Source: Adiantum capillus-veneris
Taxonomy: Eukaryota; Streptophyta; Polypodiopsida; Polypodiales; Pteridaceae
Direction: 5' to 3'
DNA: 64,000 nt
NCBI GenBank assembly: GCA_014529385.2
Contig: CM043954.1
Coordinates: 91,851,747-91,915,746, forward strand
This document shows positions 11,747 to 23,146 of this stretch, piece by piece (the first letter of the stretch is position 1; every line of letters starts with the position of its first letter). Under the pieces are notes generated by a model. It was not told the DNA's origin. It searched no databases and saw nothing but the letters and a program-made list of their open reading frames with translations. The position numbers were made by a program, and so were the translations under genes.

Positions 11747-12700
11747 CTCACACTATTATGAACATGCTCCCTTCATTTCCCCAACACTCGCTCCTACAAG
11801 AGAAACCTGAATCTATCCATGCTACATCGCACTTACACCGTGATCGCCAAGTGTTTAAAGTACAGACATTCAGAACGGGCAAACACAGAAATCAGAATGG
11901 AACTGGAACTGGACACAGAAATTGACAACAGACTAAATCCGCCTTAACTTCCGCCTTCACATTCCCAAGAAGGTACTGATCGACAGTTACATATTTTGAT
12001 AAGACTTATGGGCAATGCCCTTTCCTAAGAAAACCCCTTGGAATCCCAAAAGTACAAAAGTTCACATTCCAACTTCCACTAAGTAAAACATCCCAAAATT
12101 CCTAGGCTTAACATTCTCCCTAACATATGTGAGGGCACAGCCGTTGGTGGATTCCTCTTCCAAGTGAAGAAGTTTCTAAACGTTTTAGTGCTTGGGAATG
12201 GATAGTTACCTGACTAATCACGTCCACCCGTCCATGATTGACAACCTTAGTCAATTCCCACTTACCACCCCGCACTCACACAAGATTTTTATGTTGTTTA
12301 ATTACTACCACATTCTTTTCACAATTAAAACAATGATTTCTTTTAACTTTTATAAATGAATTTCATTAAGACAACCCTTGAAAACAGTATTGAAAACATT
12401 CTTTTAGCAAACAAACATCTTTAGACTTAAGACAAGGTACTGTCATTCTGAAGTATCTGTGACCAGTACTGGCTTGTCTCAAGACTACCTATACAGGGGT
12501 GAAAAAATGGCACCCATTCCTTTTTTTATAAAAACTGGGGTGGAAAAAGCCATCACCCAAATTCCGGGTGTTGACCCTCACGACTCACGGACGCCCTATC
12601 ACCTACGACGGATGTTGTATTATTTACTTGTAGAGTCAGGTATCGGGCTTGTCGGTCCAATAGGAAAAGGGTAAGAGTGATCGCCGATGAGAGGCGCACT
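11747..12700. other. No recognisable gene (possible leader of the minus-strand gag)
   Basis: This stretch lies upstream of the minus-strand gag and may be its 5' leader or LTR. I found no primer binding site reading on the minus strand. Short ORFs (11683-11925, 12459-12674) look random. Confidence 0.35.
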
Positions 12701-12767
12701 CTAACTGGAACATTCAAGGGATTAGTTGGCTAAGCATGGGCGCCCAAGTGTGAATGGGGTGAGCTCA

Positions 12768-12775
12768 TATAAAAG
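12768..12775 (+). promoter_or_regulatory. TATA box of element A LTR
   Basis: TATAAAAG lies about 120 bases before the GA microsatellite, in the position expected for the LTR promoter. Confidence 0.5.
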
Positions 12776-12883
12776 CCCACTAAACCTAAAATTCACTCAT
12801 TCTCTCATTTGTGCAATTGAAGAGTGCTCTTGCTCCATCTCCATCTTCTTCTTCTTCATCTCCTTGTGTGTGTGTGTATGAGT

Positions 12884-12888
<5 letters not shown>

Positions 12889-12950
<62 letters not shown>
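12889..12950. repeat. (GA)n microsatellite
   Basis: Uninterrupted GA dinucleotides of about 62 bases inside the LTR, downstream of its TATA box, so it would lie in the transcribed leader. Confidence 0.9.
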
Positions 12951-12954
<4 letters not shown>

Positions 12955-13194
12955 CGATCGAGCATTGCAGTGGCACGACGGCAGCGAGGCGGTTGAGCGC
13001 GGCGTAGCGGCGTCTCCCTCTTCTTCGCGGCGAGGAATCCTCCACGAAGCAAGCGTAGAGCGGTGAGTGACACACCATCGTCATCTTTGAGCTTACTAGT
13101 TTAGGCTTGTTGTGTGCTTGGAGCCATTTGTGGCTCGCACACGGTGTATCGGCAAGTTCCTTGCATTGACACGTGCGATATACACGCACATTTT

Positions 13195-13210
13195 TGGCGC
13201 CGCTGCCGGG
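13195..13210 (+). promoter_or_regulatory. Primer binding site, tRNA-Asp type (element A)
   Basis: TGGCGCCGCTGCCGGG begins with TGG, complementary to a tRNA 3' CCA end, and matches the tRNA-Asp-type PBS known from Athila/Tat elements apart from one base. It marks the end of the LTR a few bases upstream and fixes the plus orientation of element A. Confidence 0.75.
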
Positions 13211-13969
13211 TAATGCCATACACTAAGTTTGAATGGCACTCTGTGCTTCTTTCGTGGTGCGATTTCAATTGTAGGAAAGGTAAGGAAGGAGGGTGTGTGT
13301 GTTGAGAAGAAGGATTTTGTGTTATACTGTGTATTTTTTTTATTAATGGAGTTTTCAAAGGTACTGTGTTTATTCTTTGTGTATTAAGGTTGTTAGTTTT
13401 CTTTGTTAATGGAGTTTTCAAAGGTACTGTGTTTATTCTCTGTGTATTAAGGTTGTTAGTTTTCTGTGTACAGTAAGTAGGAAGTAGATATGTGAGAGCT
13501 AATAGAGTGTGTTAGTGTGTAACAGTAGGTGTATTAGTTAGAAGTAGGTAGATAGAGTGTGTGTGTGTGCTCTCACGCAAGCCGCGACGACCTTATCCTT
13601 AAAAAAATAAAAAAATAAAAAAAAACTAAATTTTTTTAAAGCTAGGACCGGGATCGGGAATATCTCCCAGACCCAAGCCCAAGCCCACGCTCAGGCCTAG
13701 GCCTCAGTCGCTTTTTAAAATTACCAATTTTAGCTTCACGCGTAGCTAAAAATTGATATTTTGAGGACCAATGGAACTTCAGATGCCCGAAAATTGTGTT
13801 GTAAAGAACACAATGACCCTCTAAGTGATACGCTCGTTTCAAGCTATCACACACTTTAATAAAAAAAATCAAACATTAAAAAACATTAAAAATGTAAAAC
13901 ACTAGTGAAAACGGACGCTTGAAAAAGGTAAGCGGTTAACCTTCGAGGTTATTCACCGACGCTTGTAGG
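13211..13969 (+). other. Untranslated leader of element A
   Basis: Between PBS and gag there is AT-rich sequence with no coding signal. It contains a 63-base tandem duplication (about 13343-13405 and 13406-13468; unit with GGAGTTTTCAAAGGTACTGT), and a GT run near 13558. Confidence 0.5.
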
Positions 13970-14869
13970 GTGCCAAAGGCACATGCATCTGCGCTCTGGT
14001 CGTGTGCTAGAGACGGAGCAACTAGAGAGAATTTTGACTTACGCGGTTCTCAATATCCACCTACTTTAGGTTCCGGGCCCTCGGCGGGGACCCAAGGTAG
14101 TACAAACCAAGACCCGAACATAGTGGCTAGTGACTCTTCCTATGACTACGACGTCATGGAGGGTTTTCCAATGCCTAATCTCGATAGCTCAAGCGAAGAC
14201 ATACATGCCATGGGTCCACGGTCCGGGCCGAGCGTGCTTAGCCGCCTGAAGGAAACCTTTAGTAGAGCCACTCGCTCCGAACATGGAGCTAATGATGTAA
14301 ATGAGGGGGGTGGGGAGGTAAATTCTCCATTCGTGACCAACGTAGACCCTATACCCTTAGAGAATGTGCACGTGAATACTTCATTCACTGCACCTCTTGA
14401 CTCTTCAGAGTTATTTCCCTCCGAGGTCATATTACCCGATGGTAGAAGCCTTGCTGAAGTACAAGAGGTTGAGCGATATATCCTTGCAGCAAGGGAAAAG
14501 AAAATAGAGAGCTTACGCAAGGTGGAGCAACGAAGAGAGTTAAAATCTAAAGGGCCTATGTCAATATCTTTGCTAAGAGAGCAATCGAGTGCTCCTGACT
14601 TAGCAACCGCTAAGGGACAACCCCTAGAAAGCAACATTCCATCTAGCTCAAAGGACACCCCTAGCACCTCAATCCTAGATGGAGCGTTCTTAAATGAGAA
14701 TTGTGTGTACGAACTACAAACAGAGACTCTGACCGACCTATACACATGTCACACCTATCACGTGGGTTGGTTAGATGTCCTACAATCCACAATGGGTACT
14801 ACTAGTGTGGAGGATCAACAACAAAGAGTTTGTGAGGTCATCCATAGGGTCATTGAGTTAGAGAGATAG
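13970..14869 (+). CDS. N-terminal gag-related ORF of element A
   Basis: A 299-codon open frame; the frame is open from a GTG at 13970 and the first ATG is at 14156, which is the more likely start if it is translated alone. The product is hydrophilic and Ser/Asp/Glu-rich with a helical, charged segment around ERYILAAREKKIESL. Its position after the PBS and before the gag core suggests the N-terminal extension of gag seen in Athila/Tat elements. No catalytic motif is seen. Confidence 0.5.
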   Translation: MPKAHASALWSCARDGATRENFDLRGSQYPPTLGSGPSAGTQGSTNQDPNIVASDSSYDYDVMEGFPMPNLDSSSEDIHAMGPRSGPSVLSRLKETFSRATRSEHGANDVNEGGGEVNSPFVTNVDPIPLENVHVNTSFTAPLDSSELFPSEVILPDGRSLAEVQEVERYILAAREKKIESLRKVEQRRELKSKGPMSISLLREQSSAPDLATAKGQPLESNIPSSSKDTPSTSILDGAFLNENCVYELQTETLTDLYTCHTYHVGWLDVLQSTMGTTSVEDQQQRVCEVIHRVIELER

Positions 14870-15590
14870 AACAAGGGGATCAACATGCCTTCAACGGGTC
14901 TCATGAGATTCTTGGATATAGGAAAGGCTAAACAACCGACCTTATCGCAAATGGAGACTCCCTCGGTAAGTCCGATGGGTCCTCCATATGTGTTTCTCCA
15001 GGGGTCTCAGTGCAATCTGAGCCCACAAGTGATAGCTTCACCTTTCCAAGTCTAGCTCATCTTTCCCTTGATGACACCACGGCTACCATGCCTACCCCAA
15101 TGATGGGCATTCCGAGAAACATGCCATGGAACTCATTTGTTAGTAAAGCACCGCTACATGGTAGCTCAATGCCTGCAACAGTACCTACAAGTGTGTACCA
15201 ATCGTATACACCCATGGGTCCTCGTACTCATGTATTCCTATGCCTCCCATTGTTTCAACTACCTATGCTCCACAACCACAACACCCAAGTTATTATTTCC
15301 ATGGGACTATACCGGCTAGCATTAGTATGCCACATCCAACGTCTACTATGCCTAGGGCCACACATATGAACTTTGGACCACCACATGGCACAACATCGTA
15401 CCCAATGTGGAACCCAAGGGCTTCCTATGCGCCAAGCCCAATGCCAATACCTACTCCACATGTAGTCTTTGGAGCACCTCCACCCACGGTGCCTGCTCAC
15501 TTAGGTGACTTGGCAACATTTGCTCAAGCTATCGGTCGATCTATTGCTGAGAATATGCGTAACGCGCCTGATAGAGATCCTAGATAAGGC
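14870..15590 (+). pseudogene. Pro/Met-rich gag linker of element A
   Basis: Frames 15010-15369 and 15240-15587 overlap and encode Pro-, Met- and Thr-rich text (PTPMMGIPRNMPWN; PSPMPIPTPHVVFG), probably one linker split by frameshifts. Such linkers lie between the N-terminal extension and the capsid part of gag. Confidence 0.45.
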
Positions 15591-16848
15591 AGTACAAATA
15601 GCCAAGCTCACACAAAAATTTAGTGGAGACGGGGATGTGAGAGAGCATATCGAAGTTGTTGAACAAATATGCGATTCTCTAGGAGAACACAATGACCTGC
15701 ATAAGAGTAATGCTTTAAGCCTAACCTTAAGTGGGAAGGCAAGGCAAGGGATTGGTATAGAACCCTAAGGGTGGAAGAAAAAACGATTTACCCTACTCTT
15801 AGGAGACTGTTCTTGAAAGAATACATACGAGAGGGAGTGCTTTGGGGTGTAGCCTCTCAGCTCCAGAAAGCCCAACGAGAGGAAGGAGAGTCGGTGAGAG
15901 ACTTTATAAGTCGCTTGAAGCATTTGAATTCTCGTTGTAATCCAAATTTAATGCTTCAACAATAACCAATTGCTTGATAGATTCATTAGGAGATTACGAC
16001 ATGAGGATATCTACAATGGCTTAGTCATTAGAGGTATCACCACTTGGGAAGCAGTCACCACCAATGCGATCCAATTGGAGGATAATTTAATGATACAAGG
16101 AGAAAGAGTGTCTGTTGAGCCTAAATCTATTAGCTCGCAAGCATCAGGGCATCATCCAACAATGACCCTAAAGCCTATTGCTAAGGAGCCAAAGATATCT
16201 GAGACGAATTTAGCAGATCTCACCAAGGCTATTCAAGAGATTCTTAGAGACAATCGTGCTCCACAAAACAATCATGTGTATCCAAGAAGGGAGCAACAAT
16301 GGTGCTCAGTATGCTATGGACCGCATAGTACCACTGAATGCCCTACTTTTAGAGTAAAATTCAATGGGAATTGCTTTGCATGTGGAAGGTATGGTCATCA
16401 AGCTAAGGATTGCATAGTATTTAAGCATGCGATGGACAATAGACAAACCTTAGCATGGACAGACACACCTCGAGTGCCTGCATTGATGCCGGCCCCACCT
16501 CTTGAACAAACATCACAACACATGGTCCCTAGGGCCCAAAATGTTCTTCAAACAACACCTTTACCACCTCCAGTGCTAGGACCGCAACCACCACATCCGA
16601 GAATCACTTCTGTGAATCAAGTGGGTTGTGAGTCATCTATTTCTTGTTTGGAAGGCTGTGAGGAAGATATAGATCCGAATATTGCCTATGGGATGGATGT
16701 ACTTGAAGAAAGTCCACAATACTACGTGGACGACTATTGGGGACAAGTCAAACCTGTATATCAAGTAGCTGCTCTTGTGGCAAGAGGCCAAAATATCAAT
16801 TACACTGGAAACCTTACACTCTCCACCTTAGGCTCTAAACCTAATTAG
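15591..16848 (+). pseudogene. Gag capsid and nucleocapsid of element A (two zinc knuckles)
   Basis: 15570-15965 carries the gag core (FSGDGDVREHIEVVEQ; TLRRLFLKEYIREG; ESVRDFISRLKHLNSRC), interrupted by a frameshift near 15745 that looks like a 4-base duplication. 15970-16848 continues with a nucleocapsid containing two Cys-His boxes, CSVCYGPHSTTEC (CX2CX3HX4C) and CFACGRYGHQAKDC (the canonical CX2CX4HX4C). These bind the genomic RNA. The frame ends at 16846-16848, where it runs into the LTR of element B, so no protease or pol follows. Confidence 0.82.
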
Positions 16849-16876
16849 TTTATACTAAACAAATGCAGCCTGCACC

Positions 16877-16884
16877 TATATAAG
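16877..16884 (+). promoter_or_regulatory. TATA box, element B 5' LTR
   Basis: TATATAAG, with TATAAAAG at the equivalent place in the other LTR (30,895), precedes the CT microsatellite by about 125 bases. Confidence 0.55.
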
Positions 16885-17009
16885 AGCACTGAGAGGTCAC
16901 TATTAGGGGGTCAGCATTTGAAAGAGAAGTCATGCACACACATCGACTCCAAGGGTCACTATGCACAGGAGTAGGATCTTTGCACACACAAAATTTCCCT
17001 AGAGAACGC

Positions 17010-17115
<106 letters not shown>

Positions 17116-17275
17116 GCTATGTGGTATGGTGTGTTAGTGTTATTTGAATCGCTGTTGTTCGCGTCCTAGCCGCTCAAAGCTAGGTGGTGCCCCCTGTTCA
17201 CTCTTTGATGAGTTCTGCGTAAAGGGGCCTGGCGCAGAGGTCGCTGGGGTCCTTTTTGCGCTTGCACTTGTCATT

Positions 17276-17292
17276 TGGTGCCCCCACGGAGG
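17276..17292 (+). promoter_or_regulatory. Primer binding site of element B
   Basis: TGGTGCCCCCACGGAGG starts 2 bases after the LTR end and begins with TGG as required to pair with a tRNA CCA terminus. It resembles the TGGCGCC-CACCG type of Tat/Retand elements, but I cannot assign the tRNA. Confidence 0.5.
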
Positions 17293-18657
17293 AGGGCTTC
17301 TCAGAATCCTAAAGTTTACAACGCTAAAAACGATGCACGTTGTCGACCAGGGATGAGTGACTGCGGGAATTCTCCAATTGGAGATCAGAGGAGGAAGAAA
17401 TTGAAGAAGTACTAAGAGCCTTCATCGAATTGCTGCTGCCAAAATACACCGTCGTCAACATCCAAGAAGTACGTTGTCCATCTTGCATCTCTCATTCTAG
17501 CCGTGAATCAAGAGCCACCAGAGGGAGGGCAACAGGATGCTCTCATTGTCATCACCCACCGCACTCTATCAATCAAGGGAAGTAAAGCAGAAGCGGAAAT
17601 CCTCTACATCGACGTCCACCGTGAAGAAATCATCCATAAATTTAAGGAAGGAAAGAGGTTAAAAAGCCTCTCTTCCCCAAGGAATCTGAAAATAAAAGTG
17701 TAGCCTCGGCTCCTAAGTGGCCCAAAGGGGCTGCTCATGCTACCATGGGAAAAGGAGGGGGGCTAGGCAAATCCTAAATCACATGACCCCCAAGGAAGAA
17801 GAAACACCTGGCCATGCGAGTGCTTCAAGTTTGGCTCTGGAAAGCAGAATCGTGCCCAGGCTGCCAAAAAGAAAGTCATCCAAGGTAAAGTGGTGGAAGA
17901 TCGCCTATCGATTTGTGGTGCATATGTGAGTGCTGCCAGTTCACTTCGACAACCCCGAAGAGGAGGTGATAAGGAGGTTCCCATGCGCTAGAGAGGAGCT
18001 GTTTGGCTACTGTCCTTGCTGCTTTGGAAGGAGGGTAGAGGGCCTTCCTTCTCTCCCCGTGCAACTCATCGTAAAGAAACTGTCTACTACGGGTCAAACC
18101 AGTGGGCCGAAGATGAGCTACAATTAAATGGTGAGGAATTCATGCAACGAGCCGATTATGATAACTACTTGCAGCTGTTGCTAACTAAAAGGCTAGGAGC
18201 AGTCAAACACGTCACCATCACTCCATATGTGCTAAGCAATGAAGGGAAGGTGGAGCCCATGAAGGGCGATGACCTCCTGTGGATGTGCCGACTTGTCAAC
18301 AACGACATGGTAAGGGTATAAGTGAGTACTCTACACTCGGTGCATCATGGATAACGGACCAACCGCTTTTTCGTTTAGGTTTTTGCAACACATGCACGTA
18401 CATATATATGTAGATAGGAAGATCTTCTATCAGCAGAAGATTGTGTTCTTGTTTGGTGCTGCGGCACTAGGAGAGATCCTTAGCTTCCTAAATCCCATTA
18501 TCCTCAATGTGTTGGATTACAATCACTCCTTTAACGTTTCAATTTTCATTCTGTTTTGATCTATCCACCCAACCTTGTAAGAAGCCGCTATAAGCCGCTA
18601 AGCTACTTGTGTTTAAGAAAAAAAAGAAAAAGTTTGGAAAAAAAATCTTGTTTTGCA
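17293..18657 (+). other. Leader of element B with short unknown ORFs
   Basis: Plus-strand ORFs at 17503-17703 and 17930-18321 (in two frames) have mixed composition without known domains; the segment EDELQLNGEEFMQRADYDNY near 18110 looks coding. Extra ORFs before gag occur in some Tat/Ogre-type elements, which this may be, but decay makes it unprovable. Confidence 0.35.
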
Positions 18658-18867
18658 ATGAAAAACATTTCCTTCCCAACCTTCACGGGTAAGGTGGGGG
18701 AAGATGCTTCGGATTCACTAGATAATCTCGAAATAGCATGTGTTGTCTTTAGAAGGGATGAAGATGCTTCACGTTTGTGTATTTTTCCATTGTTAATGAA
18801 AGTGGAATCAAGATCATGGTACAACGCCTTGGTGCAAGCCAGCAAGGAAAGTGGGACGTGCTATGAG
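18658..18867 (+). pseudogene. Gag N-terminal part of element B
   Basis: From ATG 18658 the frame reads MKNISFPTFTGKVGEDASDS and continues to SRSWYNALVQASKESGTC, a retrotransposon gag core (F-G-x-D ... WY). It is cut at 18,867 by the copia insertion; the remainder resumes at 24,042 after the duplicated ATGAG. Confidence 0.8.
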
Positions 18868-19094
18868 TGTTACCATATACATGTGGTAGTGATGTGTGTG
18901 AACACACTAGGACCGTCGGGGCATTTTTTCCCTCTTTAGGAGGTTTTTTCCCCCGTGCATTGTATATACGCCCATCACTCTAGGGCTATCTATCTTTCCA
19001 TTGCACACTAAGTAACACACTCTCTATTGTGTGCCTTGAGCTTCCTTCATCTTCTCCAAGCTGTGTGTGTTTCTTTGCAACCCTAATTCCAACA
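18868..19094 (+). repeat. 5' LTR of Cop1
   Basis: 227 bp, TG...CA ends. It differs from the 3' LTR at five sites (one in the ACGYCC word near 18,970, one in the CTTTCSATT word, one in CTTCRTC, two in the TTTCTYTRC word near the 3' end). Confidence 0.97.
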
Positions 19095-19096
19095 AT

Positions 19097-19108
19097 TGGT
19101 ATCAGAGC
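19097..19108 (+). promoter_or_regulatory. Primer binding site, initiator tRNA-Met (Cop1)
   Basis: TGGTATCAGAGC, the classic copia PBS, lies 2 bases after the LTR. Confidence 0.95.
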
Positions 19109-19456
19109 AGGTCACGTCCTCCCAGGCTTAGTCGCCAGCTGCTCCAACACACGCCTGCTCACTTTCTCCGATTTCAGTGAGCTTTGGAGAGCGTTCGCAG
19201 GTCGACAAAATTTTTGGGATAACTCGAAGAGCTCGGTCTGCTTAGAATTTTGATTTGGGCTCATTTCGGCCTCCGTTTCCACTACAGGCAGTACTGCACA
19301 GGCTATTTTGTCATTTTGTGCAGAATTTTTGTTAGTGTCGTTTTCTGCATAACAGGTGCCTTATAGTCTTCTATGGTTTGTGCTATATAGCACAGGTTGT
19401 TCTCGCTCCATTTCTCCTATTTTTGGGCAGTTTTCACATCAGGTGCAGCATTTACC

Positions 19457-20583
19457 ATGGCTGACAACAACAACACAGATGTGTTCAAGATGTTTGTTGT
19501 TGAGGATAGGTTGGATGGGGACAACTACCCTATGTGGGGTTATATGATGCAACATGTTCTTGTGTCAAAGGGTGTCTGGAACATTGTGCAGGGCATTGAT
19601 GTACGTCCTGGTTCTGAGGATGTAGGCGATGTTGAGGATGTTGCAGGTCTTGCTGCAAGGATTGCAGCTGTTAGAGTTGTTTTGCCTACGTCAGAACAAG
19701 CTCGTTGGGGTGTTAAGGATGCGCAGGCTCATGCATTGATTGCGTTGTCTGTGAAGCGCACCATTGTTCCTCACATCCGTTCAACAAAATCTGCAAAACA
19801 GGCTTGGGATATTCTAGCAGGTCTCGCAATGAGGCTAAAATTGCTTTGTAGCGTAAAGAGCTGGAGTTGAAGATTATGCATGAGGAAGATGATATGGACA
19901 CTTTCCTTGCTAGTGTCAAGGATATCAATGAGAAGCTTATTTCTGCAGGTGAAGTCATTTAAGACAGTTCCCTTGTGCAGACTGTTCTTGATGCCTTACC
20001 AGATTCCCACCAGACTTGTGCTAGTACTTGGAGACTGATGACCCAAGGAAATCCTGAAGTTGACAAGTTTGATGCATTATGCACATTGCTGTTGCAAGAG
20101 TCACTTTCTAGAAAAAACAGGACTAGGCAGCGTGCAGCTGAACAGGCTTTTATTTCTTCTCAAAGAAAGGGTGGTAACAGTAATGCAGCCACTTCTTATG
20201 GTTTTGCTGCGAGTGGCAAAAATTCTGTTCCTAATGCTTCTGCTGGAAGTACTTTGTGTGGCAATTCTGGTGATAAGGGCAAAAAGAAGATGCGTTGCCA
20301 TTATTGTAAAGCTAATGATCACTTGATCAAGTCGTGTCCTAAGTTGAACGCCAAAGAGGCTAAGAAGAAAGAGGGTGGTTCCACTGCAAATGATGGTTCC
20401 ACTACAAATTCAGCCATTGTTGAGTCTTCTGTGAAAGGAGACTGTGATGCTAATGTTGATGCAAAATGGGCTTTTAGCGCAGAGTGCACTTACAATCCTG
20501 TTGTCCATGATGCATGCTTGTCAGTTGCTGCAGATTCACATGTGTGGTATTTCGACAGTGGTGCTACAAAGCACATTACCTGA
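19457..20583 (+). pseudogene. Cop1 gag and protease
   Basis: ATG 19457 in ACCATGG opens MADNNNTDVFKMFVVEDRLD with the copia gag signature YPMWGYMMQHVL. A frameshift near 19,825 moves the frame; two stops follow (TAG 19,849, TAA 19,960). From 19,975 the frame runs on through the nucleocapsid zinc knuckle CHYCKANDHLIKSC (CX2CX4HX4C) to the protease active site WYFDSGATKHIT, with a TGA at 20,581. 20,593-20,847 continues the protease (LYVPGIKKNLLSVSALARLG). Gag packages the RNA; the aspartic protease would cut the polyprotein. Confidence 0.92.
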
Positions 20584-20592
20584 CATCGTGAA

Positions 20593-22222
20593 TTGTTTAC
20601 CTCTCTCGAGTCTGTCCCTCATGGGAATTCAGTCACTTGTGCCAACAATGCCTCTTATCCAGTTCAAGGAGTTGGAAAGATTGTGCTCACTGCTGCTAAT
20701 GGCAGTTCCTTCACACTTGTTGATGCACTTTATGTACCTGGGATCAAGAAAAATCTCTTGTCTGTATCCGCACTTGCTAGACTTGGATTTGTAGTCAAAT
20801 TTGTGGATGACAGATGTACAATTCATGATCTCAGTTTGGTGAGATGAAATTGTTGCATCTGGGCTTTTGTGCCGTGGGCTGTATAAGCTCACTTTGTATG
20901 ACAAGTGTGGACAAAATTTTGCAAATGCTGTTGTAGATTGAAGGGCTATTTCAGATGCAAAACTTTGGCATGCACGTTTTGGTCATCTGAATTTTTCCAG
21001 TTTGCTACGTTTGCAAAAATATGATATGGTTGCTTCTTTGCCACTTCTTGAAGCACCTGTCAAACATGTTTGTGAAGGCTGTATTTTGGGTAAGATGCAG
21101 CGTTCTAAATTTCCAAAGGATGGTTCAGTTCGGGCCACATGTAGGTTGCAGCTTGTGCATAGTGATGTTTGTGGGCCCAAGCAAACTCCATCGTTGGGCA
21201 ATTACCTGTACTTCGTGACTTTCATTGATGATTACTCCAGGCATGCATGGGTATTTCCGCTTAAAGCGAAGTCTGAAGTTTTTATGTGCTTCAAACAATT
21301 TCTGGCTATGGTGGCTGAAAATGTCTCGAAATGTACTATGGGCACCCTCCGTTTTGATCGAGGGGGGGAGTATATGTCTCATGAATTTAATGCATTTCTG
21401 GCTAGTCGTGGGATAAAACACCAATGTACAATGCCTTATACACCTCAGCAAAATGGTGTTGCTGAGAGGAAAAACAGGTCACTGACGGAAATGGCACGAT
21501 GTATGGTCAAAAGTCAAGCTTTGCCGCATTCTTTTTGGCTTGAGGCCATCATGTGTGCCACTTATGTACTTAACAGGTGTCGTACGAAAGCTTTGCAGTC
21601 TATTACTCCATATGAAGCATGGCATGATAGAAAGCCTTCTATTGAGCACATGCGTGTTTTTGGCTGTTTGGCATATGCTTTGGTGCCAGAAGTGCATCGT
21701 AGAAAATTGGATGATAAGGCTGTCAAATGTATTTTTGTTGGTTATAGTGCTGAAAGCAAAGGTTACAGGTTGTATCATCCGCAAACAAAATGTATTCTGG
21801 TTTCTCGGGATGTAGTGTTTGTGGAAGATTTTGTTCAGCCCTTGCTGTCATGTACTAGAGACAGTAATGTAAGCTCACAGGACATTTATGACACTTTGTT
21901 GCCTCTTTTCAGTGGAAATACGAATGTAAGTTCCAATGAGGCAAATGTACAGACTATGGGGGTTTCTGAAAATGTTTTAGAACAGCCTATTATTGATGCA
22001 GATGTACATGATGTACTTGATGAGGAAAGGGCTGAAAATGAGCAGGCTAGAGGTATGCAAAAATGGCTGGTGCACACTTTGCGTGATAGTAAATTGGATG
22101 CACCTTTGTCTAGTCGTACTCGTTCAGGCTCTCGCCATGCATCTTATGCATCAGATTTTTATGCTTTGGCTGTGTCTAGCTTACATGATGTTGAGGAGCC
22201 TCTGTCTTTTGATGAAGCATAG
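20593..22222 (+). pseudogene. Cop1 protease tail and integrase
   Basis: After a frameshift near 20,840 the pre-integrase zinc module (WHARFGHLNFSSL ... CEGC) and the DDE core follow in one frame: Asp in HSDVCGP, Asp in LRFDRGGEYMS and Glu in NGVAERKNR are all present. The C-terminal part (HKRRKLDDKAVKCIFVGYS-like) ends with a TAG at 22,220 before the RT. A TGA at 20,939 lies in front of the zinc module. Integrase inserts the cDNA. Confidence 0.92.
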
Positions 22223-23134
22223 AATTCAGAAAATTGGATGACTGCCATGCAATGAGAATATGATGCACTTATAGAAAATGGCACATGGACTTTATCTGAT
22301 TTGCCTCCTCGCAAAAAGGCCATTGGTACGAAGTGGGTTTACAAGTTGAAACGCAAGCCGGATGGTGAGATGGATCGCCATAAGGCTCGACTTGTTGCAA
22401 AGGGTTATGCATAGCAAAAAGGCATAGATTATGAAGAGACTTTTTCTCCCACTTGTCGTATGACTACTGTGCGTTTTCTATGTGCATTGGCAGCTCATTT
22501 TGATTGGGATGTACATCAATCAGACATTGTTACTGCTTTCTTGAATGGTGACATATTTGAGGAAGTTTATGTAACGCAGCCTCGCGGTTTTGTCATAAAA
22601 GGACAAGAGGACAAAGTGTGCAAATGTAACAAGGCCTTGTATGGGTTGAAGCAATCTCCTCGTGCTTGGTATGAGAAAGCTGACACTCATTTGGTCAAAC
22701 AAGGCTTTCGTAACAGTCCAACAGAAAGCACATTGTATGTAAAGCGTGAGGATGATGTATTTCTCATTGTGGTTCTTTAGGTTGATGATTTGCTGATCAC
22801 TGGACCAAATGAGAGACATATTGCTGAATTTAAGGCTGATTTGAATGCTACTTTCAAGATGAAAGATTTGGGGCTGTTGCATCATTACTTGGGTATACAG
22901 TTTAAGCAGTGTGATGGTGGTATTGCCTTGTGTCAAAAAAGTTACATAGAGACATTGCTATGTAAGTTTGGACTTGAGGATTGCAAACCTATTGCCACTC
23001 CCATGGAAACAGGTTTGAAGTTGAGTCTACATGATGCTGGCGATCCTGCTGATGTCACTCTTTACCAAACTTTTGCTGGCTGCCTTATTTATGTATGCAA
23101 CACGAGGCCGGATATTCAGTTTGCAATCTCATAG
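22223..23134 (+). pseudogene. Cop1 reverse transcriptase, active site interrupted
   Basis: The RT shows TKWVYKLKRKPDGEMDRHKARL, QSDIVTAFLNGDIFEEVY and LYGLKQSPRAWY in order. The catalytic YVDD box at 22,778-22,789 reads stop-VDD, because the Tyr codon is TAG. Further in-frame stops are TGA 22,253, TAG 22,412 and TAG 23,132. All are in one frame, so the gene was lost by point mutations rather than rearrangement. Confidence 0.93.
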
Positions 23135-23146
23135 GTCAGCACATTT

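Larger units (their letters stand above)
12700..13191 (+). repeat. 3' part of the 5' LTR of element A
   Basis: A TATA box (TATAAAAG, 12768-12775) is followed by a GT run (about 12865-12876) and a pure GA run (about 12889-12950), then a GC-richer stretch ending ...ACGCACA just before a primer binding site at 13195. This is the expected U3-R-U5 order of an LTR. The left limit could not be determined since no partner LTR exists in the window. Confidence 0.55.

Noticed and set aside
12886-12955. Element A LTR and element B LTR as one family
   Set aside because: They share only the TATA-plus-microsatellite design; the unique sequence and primer binding sites differ.
14146-14745. 199-codon minus-strand ORF in element A
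   Set aside because: It lies entirely opposite the plus-strand gag N-terminal frame and has no domain.
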